A stretch of DNA of 64,000 nt from Mycolicibacterium frederiksbergense (GCF_029893345.1 NZ_JARXVE010000003.1:806001-870000); one strand, 5' to 3'; positions 49,352 to 58,537 are shown, counted from the first letter of the stretch. Numbers and translations: made by a program. Notes: generated by a model not told the origin, from the sequence alone.

Positions 49352-50308
49352 CGAACGCTCGAGCCCGTCAAGGTGTTGAACGGCCAGGCGGGCACCGGCG
49401 TGGACGTCCCGCCACAGCCGGGTGACCGGGTCCGACGCATCAAGGGCATGGCGGCTGCTCCCCAGCAGCCGATCGGCCGCGCCGCGCGCCCGGGCGACGG
49501 CTTGCCGATGCGCCAACACCGCTCCGGCAACGTCGTCGGGCTGCTGCAGCGAGGTGGTCACCTGAAGCTTGGCCGCGTCGATGTCGGATGCCGCCCACGC
49601 CACCTGCGCGGCTGCCTCGACGGTGACCTCGTCACCGCCATACGAGGTGGCGAGCCGGGTACGCGCCTGGTCGACGTGCTTGTGCCAGACGCCGTCGGCC
49701 GATCCCACCACGGCGGCAGCGGTGCCGGCTCCCGCGACCACGGCTGTCCTCTCGGGACGGCTGGTGAAGATGTATCGCTGATCAACCGCCAACTCGGAGA
49801 CCGTCACGTCGCAGACGCCCGCAGCAGGCAGACCTGCCTGGCTGTCAACCGGTTCGATGCGTGCTGAGCCGCGCGGCACCAACACTCGACAGGCGACGCC
49901 GTTGGTTGCGGGTAGTAGCAGCCAATTGGCGTATTCGGCACCGATGACCGACGTCCATCGACCGGTAAGGCGATGGTCGTCAGCGAAAACCCCCTCGGCG
50001 TGATAGCTGGTCGCGACCAGAGCATTGGGGTCGGATTTCCACACCTCGTTGGCTGCGTGTGCCGGCAGCCTGGCCACTTCATCGGCAGCCGCATTGCACA
50101 TCGCGGTGAGCCATCCCAGTGACCCGTCGACCGCGGCGAGCTCACCGACCACCAAAACAAACTCGTCGGCGCCCGCGGCGAACCCGCCGTATTGAGCCGG
50201 TTGCAAGATGCGACCGACTACCGAACCATGGAGCGCTCCAAGAGATTCAGGTGTCGCCGCGTCGAGTATCCGGCGTACTGCACCGCGCAAGCTGGTCGGC
50301 TCAGTCAT
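49331..50308 (-). CDS. Acyl-CoA dehydrogenase-fold flavoprotein (HsaA/DszC-like)
   Basis: 325 residues, AAGGAGG before ATG 50308. The layout (VVGELAAVDGSLGWLTAMCNAA, then ALVATSYHAEG, RLTGRWTSVIGAEYANWLLL, and an all-helical C-domain with LWRDVHAGARLAVQHL) is that of two-component flavin monooxygenases or related acyl-CoA dehydrogenase-fold proteins. These take reduced flavin from a partner reductase; none is nearby. The catalytic base Glu of acyl-CoA dehydrogenases is not evident. It overlaps the end of mgtE by 21 bp. Confidence 0.8.
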   Translation of the reverse strand: MTEPTSLRGAVRRILDAATPESLGALHGSVVGRILQPAQYGGFAAGADEFVLVVGELAAVDGSLGWLTAMCNAAADEVARLPAHAANEVWKSDPNALVATSYHAEGVFADDHRLTGRWTSVIGAEYANWLLLPATNGVACRVLVPRGSARIEPVDSQAGLPAAGVCDVTVSELAVDQRYIFTSRPERTAVVAGAGTAAAVVGSADGVWHKHVDQARTRLATSYGGDEVTVEAAAQVAWAASDIDAAKLQVTTSLQQPDDVAGAVLAHRQAVARARGAADRLLGSSRHALDASDPVTRLWRDVHAGARLAVQHLDGLERSSQSLQL

Positions 50309-50367
50309 ATCGACCTCCTTGGGCGGTGACGGATGGTATGCATGATCGTGGCACGGGATAGGAAGCT

Positions 50368-51474
50368 ATGAAGGCGAACTCGTCGCAGACCGTGCTTTCC
50401 GCGGTTCGATCCCTACTGCCCTCGATCGCCGCCGCGGCGGCGGATGTGGACAGAAGCGGTGCGGTAGACCCTCGGGTGATCACGGACCTGCATGATGCAG
50501 GCTACTTTTCCCTCTTGCAGCCCGAGGTGTTCGGGGGTCTGCAGGCCGAGCCGGACGACTACCTGACGGCGACCCGTGAGCTCTCCGCGGCGTGCGTGTC
50601 GACGGGTTGGTTGGCGGGTTGGCTCGCGGTGAACAGCTGGGGAATGTCCTTGCGTGAACAGCGTGCACTGCAGGAGCTCTGGGGTTCTGATCGCCGGGCG
50701 CTGCTGTGTTCGTCCTACGCCCCGACCGGTCGGTTGGAGCGCGCGGAGGGTGGGTTCTGGCTGTCCGGTCGGTGGAGCCGGTGCACCGGCGCCGCTCACG
50801 CGGCCTGGCTGAGCGCCGGGGCATTGTGCGTCGGGCCGGACGGCGCCGCCCAGGACTTCATGACGGTTCTGGTCCCGCGTACCGATTACGTCGTCGAGTC
50901 GAACTGGAATGGATTGGGACTGCGTGGGATTGGCGCCGACGACGTCGTGGTGTCGCGGGCATTCGTGCCCGAACATCGCATGTTCAGCTGGCTCAACCTG
51001 AGGATGGACAGCAGCGTGCCTGCGCTGGACCGGCTTCCGCAACCCACGCTGTATACCCTGGCCGGAACCCTACCGCTGCTCGGGGCGGCGCAACGCGTGC
51101 TGGAAGAGCGGCTCATCGAACCGACGACAGCGCTGAGTGCGCTGGCCATGGCCCGAACCGATGTTGAACTGTCGATACTCCAGATCCGGCGCAATGTGCG
51201 AGATCTCATGGAGTGCGCTCGCGCGGGTGCCGGGCTGGATGCCGAGTTGATGCTGCGAACGCGTCGAGACCAGGTGATGGCCTCCGAACGCGCGGTGCGG
51301 GCCATCGGCATCGTCATGCAGAGTCCCGGTCCGCACATCGATGACGGTCTGCTCGAACGCGTGTGGCGTGACGTGCAGACCGCCCGCATGCATGTCTCCA
51401 GCAATGTTGATCAGACGTTGTCTGTAGTGGGCCGATTTGCCTTCGGGCTCAACGTCGATGACCTCATGTGGTGA
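50368..51474 (+). CDS. Acyl-CoA dehydrogenase-fold flavoprotein (HsaA/DszC-like)
   Basis: 368 residues. LHDAGYFSLLQPEVFGGLQAEP (about 40-60), ALLCSSYAPTG, GFWLSGRWSRCTGAAHAAW and a C-terminal VWRDVQTARMHVSSNVDQTL are the HsaA-like pattern. It is divergent from the paralogue at 49331-50308, 59 bp apart, so the two are likely co-regulated and perhaps form a heteromer. Adjacent IclR gene converges on it and may be the regulator. No flavin reductase lies within the window. Confidence 0.82.
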   Translation: MKANSSQTVLSAVRSLLPSIAAAAADVDRSGAVDPRVITDLHDAGYFSLLQPEVFGGLQAEPDDYLTATRELSAACVSTGWLAGWLAVNSWGMSLREQRALQELWGSDRRALLCSSYAPTGRLERAEGGFWLSGRWSRCTGAAHAAWLSAGALCVGPDGAAQDFMTVLVPRTDYVVESNWNGLGLRGIGADDVVVSRAFVPEHRMFSWLNLRMDSSVPALDRLPQPTLYTLAGTLPLLGAAQRVLEERLIEPTTALSALAMARTDVELSILQIRRNVRDLMECARAGAGLDAELMLRTRRDQVMASERAVRAIGIVMQSPGPHIDDGLLERVWRDVQTARMHVSSNVDQTLSVVGRFAFGLNVDDLMW

Positions 51475-51482
51475 GCGTCTGA

Positions 51483-52355
51483 CTACACCCAGTCGTCGGA
51501 GGACAACGTGCGAAGCACCCGGGACAACATGTCGTCGGTGACGGCCACGGGGTCGGCATGGTTGTGTGCCGGTGTGACCCCGGTGCTGCCGATGTGCTGC
51601 GAGATGCCCCTGGCGGCGCGGGTGAGGAACGGTGCCATGCGCTGCAGGCGGTGTATCGGCACCGCGCCGGAAAGCGAGAGCCCAGCCAACCGGCCGTCGG
51701 TCATCCGGATCGGGGCCGCGACGCTGGACAGGCCGACGACGAGTTCCTGATCGTCGTAGGCGAGCCCGTGTCGGGATCTGATCCGGGCCAGTTCCTGGTG
51801 CAATGTGGGGAGGTCGGCGATGGTTGCCGGAGTGCACTTGCGCAGCGGTTCGGCGACGATGGCGTCCACTTCTTCGGCCGGGAGCAGGGCCAGCATGGCC
51901 TTGCCCAACGCGCTGGCATGCGCCGGCGTGCGCCCGGCGACGCGGGTCGGCAGCACCGCTGCACTACCGCCCGACACATTGTCGAGGTAGACGACATCGG
52001 CCCCGAGCAGCACCCCGAGGTGCACCGCGAGGGCGGTGTCGGCGTGCAGACGGTCGAGCACGCGGGACGCGACGCCGCGTAGCTGAGAGTGATCGTCTGC
52101 GCGGGTAACGGGCAGGGTCGAGGCCGCGAGGCAGTATCCGTCGGGGCGGCGATGCAGAAGGCTGGCCGCATGCAGCTGGGTGAGGATGCGATGAACCGAC
52201 GAGCGGGGCAGGCCGGTGCGGGTGACCACCTGGTCGAGCCGCAGCGACTTTCCGGGCTCATTGAACGAATTCATGATCAGCGCAACCCGGGCCACCATCG
52301 ACGTCGCCGTCTCAGATGTGCTGTCCGTCGCAGACCGCTGCAAGACCGCCTCCAC
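51483..52355 (-). CDS. IclR-family transcriptional regulator
   Basis: 290 residues. Winged HTH: ARVALIMNSFNEPGKSLRLDQVVTRTGLPRSSVHRILTQL (residues about 22-62), then the effector domain with GRTPAHASALGKAMLALLP (near 145) and GLSSVAAPI. GTG start at 52353-52355; an ATG 19 codons downstream (52298) is also possible. IclR proteins sense small organic acids and control catabolic genes; the two flavoprotein genes to its left are likely targets. Confidence 0.9.
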   Translation of the reverse strand: MEAVLQRSATDSTSETATSMVARVALIMNSFNEPGKSLRLDQVVTRTGLPRSSVHRILTQLHAASLLHRRPDGYCLAASTLPVTRADDHSQLRGVASRVLDRLHADTALAVHLGVLLGADVVYLDNVSGGSAAVLPTRVAGRTPAHASALGKAMLALLPAEEVDAIVAEPLRKCTPATIADLPTLHQELARIRSRHGLAYDDQELVVGLSSVAAPIRMTDGRLAGLSLSGAVPIHRLQRMAPFLTRAARGISQHIGSTGVTPAHNHADPVAVTDDMLSRVLRTLSSDDWV

Positions 52356-52445
52356 AGTAGCTGTCGACTAGATGTCGACTCCCACCGAAACGATCTCACA
52401 AGGAGCGTCGGCCGTAGTGGAATCGATCAATGTCCGACTCGCACA

Positions 52446-52486
52446 ACACAATCGGCCCCTTCCCGACGGAAGGGGCCGACTGTGTT
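52446..52486. terminator. Strong terminator-type hairpin
   Basis: A 12-bp perfect stem (TCGGCCCCTTCC 52452-52463, complement 52468-52479) with loop CGAC, extended by ACACA/TGTGT flanks after one mismatch. It lies 26 bp beyond the stop of the leftward phosphatase gene and before the leftward IclR gene, so it should end the phosphatase transcript and insulate the next gene. Confidence 0.75.
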
Positions 52487-52511
52487 ACGCGGCTGACGCC
52501 GTGTCTTTACC

Positions 52512-53963
52512 TCACGCGGCGTCCTTGTGCTGACTGCCGCTGTCACCGGAGCCGGCGTCGCTGCTGGTGCCGGCACCGGCGGTGCCGGCGGTCTTCTTCT
52601 TGCCGATGCCACCGAGCTTCTGAATGGCGTTCGAGACCTGGTTGCTGACGTCCTTGACGGCGTCCTGCAACTGCTGTCCCGGCCGAGCAGGGGTGGCATC
52701 GGGCTTACCCGGCACCGCCATGTTGCCGTCCTTCAGCTTGGTCGCCACATCCGCCTCGGGTGCCTTCGGCTTCGAGGAGGTAAACCGCTTGACCGTGTCG
52801 GTGACCGACTTGGCCGACGGAGCTGCACCGGCGGCCGAGTTATCGGCGACCGCGTTGTCGGCAGCCGACTTCAGCGCCGATATGTCGGTAGGTGCCGGAG
52901 CGGGTGTCTTGGGCGAAATCGCCTGGCCGATGCCGTCGAGGGCCTGGCCCACCTCGTGGATGACCTTGGCGGTCACCGCGCGGTTGAACTTGGCGACCGA
53001 GAACGTCGCGTCGGCGACACTCCGGTTGATCGCGGTCGCGATCGTCCGGATGTCCCCGGTGGCGAACGCATCTTTCACCTGCTGCGCGGCAGCCGCGAGC
53101 TGTCGCGTCAGCGTCCGCATCTGGAGCTTCACCTCGGCTCCGAGAGTGGGCTCGGGGGCGTATTCCTTGCCGTTCCAGTTCACCAGTGTCCAGCCGTCCT
53201 CGTTATTGCCCTCGATGACGACGTAATCGGTGTTGCCCAGCTGGTGATTCTGCAGCAGATCCAACTTCTGCATCACGGTGAGGTTGTTCACGTTCATCAA
53301 CGTCCAGAACATGATGGTGCCGCCGTGCGAGAAAACTACGGCGTTGCGGTCACCGTTGTCGTACATGGTCTGCAGCGCGCCCCTGACCCGGGCGTCGAAC
53401 ACGTATCCGTTGACGTCAGTGCCCGGCATGAACGTGCCCTTGTTGAACTTGTCCGCTGGGATCTGCGGGATCACGCCCGTCAGCGCCCACCCGATCGGAA
53501 ACAGTCCGTACCCGCGCGAGGCGTTGGCCTCCGGTGTGCCCTCGAAGACACCCGCCTCGATTTCCTGCAAACCGGGCAGCACCTGGATCGGCAGCCGCAG
53601 GTTTTGGGACATCGGGATTGCCGTCTGCTGGGTCCGCACCATCGTCGAGGCGTAGATCGCGTCGTAGTTGTTGTCGCCCAGCTTGGCGGCGATGTCCTTG
53701 GCCTGCTGCTCACCCTTCGGGGTCAGACCGGGACCGGGTGTCGACGTGTCGATCAGCCCCGAGGTGTTGCCGAATGACTCGCCGTGACGGATGAACGTCA
53801 CCCTCATCAACTCGGCCGCCGCAGCCGGAATCGCCGCTCCGACGAGGAGTCCGATCGAAGCCAGCATGGCGACGACGAACCTCCGCACCACGGTGCGGCG
53901 CCGGCGGCCGACCGGGCCGGTGTCTGGGCTCGTTACTGCATCGGGATCAGAAGGATCATTCAT
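52512..53963 (-). CDS. Exported histidine-phosphatase-family protein with long C-terminal tail
   Basis: 483 residues, AGAGGAAA before ATG 53963. A short cytoplasmic start (basic RRRRTVVRR) leads into a signal/anchor helix (FVVAMLASIGLLVGAAIPAAAA). The phosphoglycerate-mutase-like domain carries the RHGES motif with catalytic His (about 60), GTPEANAS, and the second His in VFSHGGT near residue 213. From about 290 to the end there is a 190-residue Ala/Lys/Pro/Ser-rich helical and low-complexity tail (KSAADNAVADNSAAGAAPSA...), unusual for the family and perhaps a cell-wall anchor or spacer. Confidence 0.87.
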   Translation of the reverse strand: MNDPSDPDAVTSPDTGPVGRRRRTVVRRFVVAMLASIGLLVGAAIPAAAAELMRVTFIRHGESFGNTSGLIDTSTPGPGLTPKGEQQAKDIAAKLGDNNYDAIYASTMVRTQQTAIPMSQNLRLPIQVLPGLQEIEAGVFEGTPEANASRGYGLFPIGWALTGVIPQIPADKFNKGTFMPGTDVNGYVFDARVRGALQTMYDNGDRNAVVFSHGGTIMFWTLMNVNNLTVMQKLDLLQNHQLGNTDYVVIEGNNEDGWTLVNWNGKEYAPEPTLGAEVKLQMRTLTRQLAAAAQQVKDAFATGDIRTIATAINRSVADATFSVAKFNRAVTAKVIHEVGQALDGIGQAISPKTPAPAPTDISALKSAADNAVADNSAAGAAPSAKSVTDTVKRFTSSKPKAPEADVATKLKDGNMAVPGKPDATPARPGQQLQDAVKDVSNQVSNAIQKLGGIGKKKTAGTAGAGTSSDAGSGDSGSQHKDAA

Positions 53964-54099
53964 TGACCATTTCCTCTGCTTGGCGGTACGGATGCCTCAC
54001 CGTGAACTCACAGCGGATTGATATCAAGCAGCAGTCCCAGTCACCGAGACTTAAGCGCCTTGGCTGCGACGGATTGTTTGCTGCGTCAAAGGGTTTTGG

Positions 54100-55131
54100 T
54101 CACGGCACGAGTTGAACCTTGAGGTGTTCACCGGACCGTGAGAATGCCGCTGCGTAGCCTTCGGCGGCGGATTCCAGCGGCAGGGTATCGGTGAAGATCC
54201 CGTCCACGTCCATGCGCCCGGCCTGCAGCAGTGGGATCAACTCCGGCCAGGTCTGCTGAATGGGTGCGGTGGTCATCCGGATGGTGAGGTTGCGCAGCAG
54301 GCAAACCAGTGCCGGCAGCGGATAGGGCTGCAGGTCGTGCACGCCGACGATCGAGACGGTGCCCCCGGTGCGCACGGCGGCGATGGAGTCGTCGATCGAG
54401 GTGTCGGTCCCGACGGCGTCGATCACCGCGTCGGCACCGAGCCCGTTGGTGGCCTCCCGGATCGCCTGCGCCGAGGGCGGGGCGATCGTGCCGGCGCCCC
54501 ACAGCTCCGCGCGCTTGCGCCGGGCTTCGACCGGGTCGACAGCGAAAACCCTTGCCGCACCGAGTGTGAGCGCACTGCGCAGGGCACACATGCCGACCGC
54601 GCCCAGGCCGATCACCGCGACCGTGCCCCCGATCGGGATGTCGGCGCGCTTGGCCGCCGCCCAGCCGGTGGCCAGATTGTCGGTGAGCAGCAGAGCCTGT
54701 TCGGTGCTGATGTTCTCGGGAATTTTCAGCAGCTGGAAGTCGGCCGCCGGCACCGCCAGGAGTTCGGCCTGGGCGCCGCCGAGAGCACCCGTCCCGAAGA
54801 TCTGCGGGCCGTGCACACACATGATCGGGTCACGCGTGGCGCAACCCCCGCACTGCCCGCAGCCGGCCACCGAGGACACCAGTACCCGGTCACCGACGGT
54901 GAATCCGTTGACGTCCGAACCGGCTTCGACAACCGTGCCGACGGCTTCGTGGCCGAGCGCCACCGGGTCGACGATCGGGTAATGGCCCTCCAGGAAATGC
55001 AGGTCCGATCCGCAGATAGAGGCCGACTCCACCTGGACGATCGCGCCGTTCGGTCCGGGAAGGGTGGGGTCGGGCCGGGTTTCGACGCGAATCTGGCCCG
55101 AGCCGTCGACAACGACAGCGCGCATAGTCAT
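54100..55131 (-). CDS. Zinc-dependent medium-chain alcohol dehydrogenase
   Basis: 343 residues. Catalytic zinc ligands: Cys in ICGSDLHF, GHEAVG; structural zinc CGQCGGCATRDPIMC. NAD-binding VAVIGLGAVGMCALRSA near 165. It oxidises an alcohol to a ketone or aldehyde. ATG 55129-55131 overlaps the stop of the monooxygenase gene (ATGA), with AGGAGG upstream within that gene. Coupled with a Baeyer-Villiger monooxygenase: alcohol to ketone, then ketone to ester. Confidence 0.93.
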   Translation of the reverse strand: MTMRAVVVDGSGQIRVETRPDPTLPGPNGAIVQVESASICGSDLHFLEGHYPIVDPVALGHEAVGTVVEAGSDVNGFTVGDRVLVSSVAGCGQCGGCATRDPIMCVHGPQIFGTGALGGAQAELLAVPAADFQLLKIPENISTEQALLLTDNLATGWAAAKRADIPIGGTVAVIGLGAVGMCALRSALTLGAARVFAVDPVEARRKRAELWGAGTIAPPSAQAIREATNGLGADAVIDAVGTDTSIDDSIAAVRTGGTVSIVGVHDLQPYPLPALVCLLRNLTIRMTTAPIQQTWPELIPLLQAGRMDVDGIFTDTLPLESAAEGYAAAFSRSGEHLKVQLVP

Positions 55132-57056
55132 GCCTCCTGTATCTGAAAATCTGTCCAAACGGGTTCATCAATAGCGGCGCGGTATTCACTGAGCCGCCAG
55201 GGGCTGACGGTATGGATCTCGCCGTCAGGGTTCTTGAAGTAGGAGTGTTTGACCGCGGGGTGAGCCCACACGGTCTTGCGGATCGCGGCCTGCGACCGGC
55301 GGTGCCAGGCCGCGGTGGGTTCGGCCAGCGGCTCCATCGACCGCAACCCTCCGTTGATCAGATGCTCCAGGCACTGGTCGATGTAGTGCATCTGCAGTTC
55401 GGAGTTGAGGATGAGGCTGCCGCCGTGGGCGAGGTGGGTGCCGGGCCCATAGGTCATGAAGAAGTTCGGGAAGCCGGGCACGGTGATGCCCCGGTAGGCG
55501 TACGGCCGTTGCCCCCAGACCTGGTGCAGATCTGCGCCGTCGCGTCCGGTGATGGCCATCGGGAACAGCACGTCGGTGGCCCGAAAGCCAGTGGCGTACA
55601 CGATGATATCGACGTCATAGGAGGTGCCGTCGGTGGTGACGATGCCGGTGGGGGTGATCCGCTCGATGGGGGTGCGGACCAGCTCGACGTTGTCGCGTTT
55701 CAGTGTGCCGAGCCAGCTGCCGTTGTCTTGCAGCGTCCGTTTTCCGGTGGCCGGGTAGTCGGGGAGCGCCTTGGCCAGCAGCTCCGGGTCGTCGCCAACC
55801 TGGGTGGTGATCCAGTCGGTGAACATGATCCGGGCGATGGCGTTGATCTCGCTGACGGCGTTGTCCTGGTCGGCGTAGTCGGGGTCGACGCGCGCGGCGT
55901 CCAGGCCCTTGTCCGCGCCCGGCCACATGAGCAGGAAGCGGTACCAGCGGCTGTAGAACGGCAGGTGCTCCATCGCCCAGCGCACGCCGTCGGCGACCGG
56001 TTCGTGATACATCGGGTTGGGAAACATCCACTGCGCGGTGCGTTGGAACACCGTGAGCTGTTCGACCTGGTCGGCGATGGCCGGCGCGATCTGGAACCCG
56101 CTGGCCCCGGCGCCGACCAGTGCGACGCGTTTACCGGTGACGTCGATGCTGTGGTCCCAGTCCGCCGAGTGGAACGACGGCCCCAGAAACGTTTCCGCAC
56201 CGCGGAATTCGGGGATGTGCGGGCGGTTGAGCTGACCCACCGCGGTGATCACCGCGCGGGCCCGCAGGGTGTCTGTGCCCTCGGCGGATCGCACGGTGAC
56301 GGTCCACATCCCGTCGGTCTCGTCCCACTGCGCGGATTCCACCTCGGTGTTCCATCGGATGTGGGGGCGGAGCTCGTGACGGTCCACCACGTCGGTGAAG
56401 TACTGGCGCAGCTCTGGCTGCTCGGCGAAGAAATGATCCCAATGGTTGCTGGGTTCGAAGCTGTAGCAGTAGAAGTGATTGGCCACATCCACGCGGGCGC
56501 CCGGATAGCTGTTCTCCCACCAGGTTCCGCCGGGTCCGGCGTTCTTCTCCACGATGGTGAACGGGATACCGGCCTGTTTGAGTCGAACCCCTGCCAGGAC
56601 CCCGGATTCCCCGCAGCCGATGACGATGACGCTGAAGTCCGCCGCTTTCTCCGGGTCCAGCGGCGTGGGGCGTCTCGGATCCTCGCCGGCCAGGTCGAGC
56701 TCGTCGAGGACCAGCGGGAGGTTGTCCTCGTCGACCGGCTCGCACGCGGCCCAATCCAGCATCTCTCGGACCAGCTCGGCGGGCAGCGGGTCGGGGGCCG
56801 GGCAGCCGCGGTCGCGGTAGTCGGCGATCACCGGGAGCGCCGCGGCGCGGGCTCGCGCCTTGTCGTCCTCACTCATGAAGCCCTGCACCTCGTTGAGGAA
56901 CAGGCCGGCCTGTTTGAACTCCCGGATGTAGCGGGGATCGCCGGTGATGTGCACCAGGGAGAGCAACAGGGTTGGGATGCTGACCTGCTGCAACGCCGCC
57001 TCGATGTCGGCTGTGGAGGTGCTGAACGGTTGTCCGATGTGGAATCCGCGGGTCAC
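55128..57056 (-). CDS. Type I Baeyer-Villiger monooxygenase
   Basis: 642 residues. FAD motif VIVIGCGESGVLAGVRL (144-160), GTWWENSYPGARVDV (177-191), the Baeyer-Villiger fingerprint FLGPSFHSADW (290-300, FxGxxxHxxxW) and second dinucleotide motif VALVGAGASGFQIAP. It inserts oxygen next to a ketone carbonyl using NADPH. The N-terminus is extended by about 130 residues beyond a minimal enzyme, as in the group related to cyclopentadecanone/steroid-type enzymes. GTG 57056; no ribosome site, so possibly leaderless. Directly upstream lies a palindrome. No esterase or lactonase is adjacent. Confidence 0.93.
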   Translation of the reverse strand: MTRGFHIGQPFSTSTADIEAALQQVSIPTLLLSLVHITGDPRYIREFKQAGLFLNEVQGFMSEDDKARARAAALPVIADYRDRGCPAPDPLPAELVREMLDWAACEPVDEDNLPLVLDELDLAGEDPRRPTPLDPEKAADFSVIVIGCGESGVLAGVRLKQAGIPFTIVEKNAGPGGTWWENSYPGARVDVANHFYCYSFEPSNHWDHFFAEQPELRQYFTDVVDRHELRPHIRWNTEVESAQWDETDGMWTVTVRSAEGTDTLRARAVITAVGQLNRPHIPEFRGAETFLGPSFHSADWDHSIDVTGKRVALVGAGASGFQIAPAIADQVEQLTVFQRTAQWMFPNPMYHEPVADGVRWAMEHLPFYSRWYRFLLMWPGADKGLDAARVDPDYADQDNAVSEINAIARIMFTDWITTQVGDDPELLAKALPDYPATGKRTLQDNGSWLGTLKRDNVELVRTPIERITPTGIVTTDGTSYDVDIIVYATGFRATDVLFPMAITGRDGADLHQVWGQRPYAYRGITVPGFPNFFMTYGPGTHLAHGGSLILNSELQMHYIDQCLEHLINGGLRSMEPLAEPTAAWHRRSQAAIRKTVWAHPAVKHSYFKNPDGEIHTVSPWRLSEYRAAIDEPVWTDFQIQEA

Positions 57057-57064
57057 GCGCAGTT

Positions 57065-57083
57065 ACGCTACGTCTCGTAGCGT
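57065..57083. promoter_or_regulatory. Palindrome ACGCTACG-TCT-CGTAGCGT at the monooxygenase start
   Basis: Perfect 8-bp arms with a 3-bp centre, only 8 bp upstream of the monooxygenase GTG. It would overlap the promoter or transcription start, as TetR-type repressors do. No regulator gene is next to it within the window. Confidence 0.65.
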
Positions 57084-57830
57084 TATGTGGCAAGAGGTGG
57101 TCGCGATGGTTGTAGGTTCTCAATCTCCGTATCGGATTTCTCGTCTTGATGTCGCGGGGATGTCGGATTTGACATGAAGATGAGAACAGCTGAAGTGCTC
57201 ATGGTTGTGGCTGTCAATGCGTTGACTAGCGGCGCCGCCCACATCTTTTTACGCGACACCGGTCAGCCGGTACCCCGGCGACTCCCACCGGCATTCGGAG
57301 CGACCTGCGCTGGAACACACGCCCAGGATGTTCGGCCTCTGTAGGCCATGATCGTTGTAGTTCAGATTCGGATGCGCCACACCAGGTGGACGGAGGCTCC
57401 GTCCGAAGGTTTGCTGCGTAGGAGGTCTGTGGAGTTGGGTGGCCGAATCCCGATTGTGGGGCGCATTCGTCAGACTGTGGCGCAAACCTGCCGCCTGAAC
57501 CGCCGTGGAACCGCAGCGCTTGGGTGGCGTTAGCCTCCGAGTATCGCAGTACCACGGTAACGTGTTCTGCTGCAGTATTTTTCGTGTCTAAATCGGGGAT
57601 TTAGGGCTCTACCTCGCCGTGGTGCGCCCGTGATCAAAGGCCCGAGGAAGACTGCCTGTGTGGCCGATCAGCTGCACCTCTCGCGATTCCAAACGTAATC
57701 GGGTGTTATCGGTGGTGGTCGCGGAGGTGTGGCTTCTCAAGTTTCATGTCCATTTTTCATCTCAAATGTCCACTCGATGGCCAATTGGACATGGAAGTGA
57801 GAATTCTGCGTTGGCGAGGTAGCGCCGGGG
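57084..57830. other. 750-bp stretch without a convincing gene; repeated GACATG motifs
   Basis: Short frames on both strands lack coding character. A motif of the form TGGACATG-(A/G)AA...TGAGAA recurs: 57168-57187 (plus, TTTGACATGAAGATGAGAAC), 57785-57803 (plus, TTGGACATGGAAGTGAGAA) and 57734-57752 (minus). These look like binding sites. The stretch may be a decayed regulator region next to the monooxygenase and the cupin gene. Confidence 0.5.
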
Positions 57831-58154
57831 TTGGTCGTTGACCGCGCCGACGGGCGGGGGTCTCTGCGCTGTCAGGCGGTGGCCGCCGATATGCTCGGAA
57901 AAGCCATGTCGCCGTTTATCGTCCGGCCTACGCTCAAGTTCGCCGAGCATCCGCATCCTGAACATGCCGGTCAGGAGCTGGTGTTCATCCATACCGGGAC
58001 TGTGGAACTACGTTATCAGGACGACTTGATCACGCTTGAGACCGGTGACTGTGCATATTTCGAGGCGTCGGCGCCGCATCAACTACGTCAGCGGGGAAGC
58101 GCCCCGAGTGAAGTGTTGGTCGTCACCAACACCGATTTCACCCGAAATCGATAA
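57831..58154 (+). CDS. Cupin-domain protein, possibly N-terminally shortened regulator
   Basis: Up to 107 residues; TTG 57831 or the ATGs at 57891 and 57906 could start it, the last with GGAAAAG upstream. The cupin barrel is AGQELVFIHTGTVELRY... followed by ETGDCAYFEASAPHQLRQ, the shape of the sensor domain that usually follows an HTH_XRE domain. No HTH lies upstream, so it is a stand-alone cupin or the remnant of a regulator. A similar broken copy is at 58615-58977. Confidence 0.65.
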   Translation: MVVDRADGRGSLRCQAVAADMLGKAMSPFIVRPTLKFAEHPHPEHAGQELVFIHTGTVELRYQDDLITLETGDCAYFEASAPHQLRQRGSAPSEVLVVTNTDFTRNR

Positions 58155-58234
58155 CGGGGCATTGGCGGACTCGGGCTCTAGCTGCCCCGCGGGATGCGGC
58201 CGGGATGTGAATGCGGGCAACTTCTCTGCACCGG

Positions 58235-58537
58235 TCAGCATTTGAGGCCGACATGGACGGTATGTATCGGTTCCAAGTCGGGTAGGCCATGGATCGTAAC
58301 CGACTTCGCTTGGGGGCGTAGCACGACCGCGTGGATATCAGTCACGGTGCACTGACTCAGTGGTCCGCTGCCCACCTTATTGATAATCACCCGCTTTCCG
58401 TCGGCCTGGAGGCGGGCGATGGTCTCGGCTGCCGACGATCCACCGCTTGGCGCTGCGCTGGCTACTGCAGTGGCCAGCGTAAGCAAACTCGCGACAGCTC
58501 CAAGGGTTACTGCTGTGGCAGTTCCTTTGCGCTTCAT
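58235..58537 (-). CDS. Small secreted protein of unknown function
   Basis: 100 residues from ATG 58537, AAGGAGT nine bases upstream. A signal peptide (TLGAVASLLTLATAVASA-APSG) gives a mature protein of about 72 residues with two cysteines (SQCTV, and the terminal GLKC), which could form a disulfide. The pattern LQADGKRVIINKVGSGPLSQC recurs in small exported mycobacterial proteins of unknown role. It is divergent from the broken cupin copy, with a strong palindrome between them. Confidence 0.72.
   Translation of the reverse strand: MKRKGTATAVTLGAVASLLTLATAVASAAPSGGSSAAETIARLQADGKRVIINKVGSGPLSQCTVTDIHAVVLRPQAKSVTIHGLPDLEPIHTVHVGLKC

Noticed and set aside
57226-57555. 109-residue minus ORF in the gene-free region
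   Set aside because: No ribosome site, no domain, composition like non-coding sequence.
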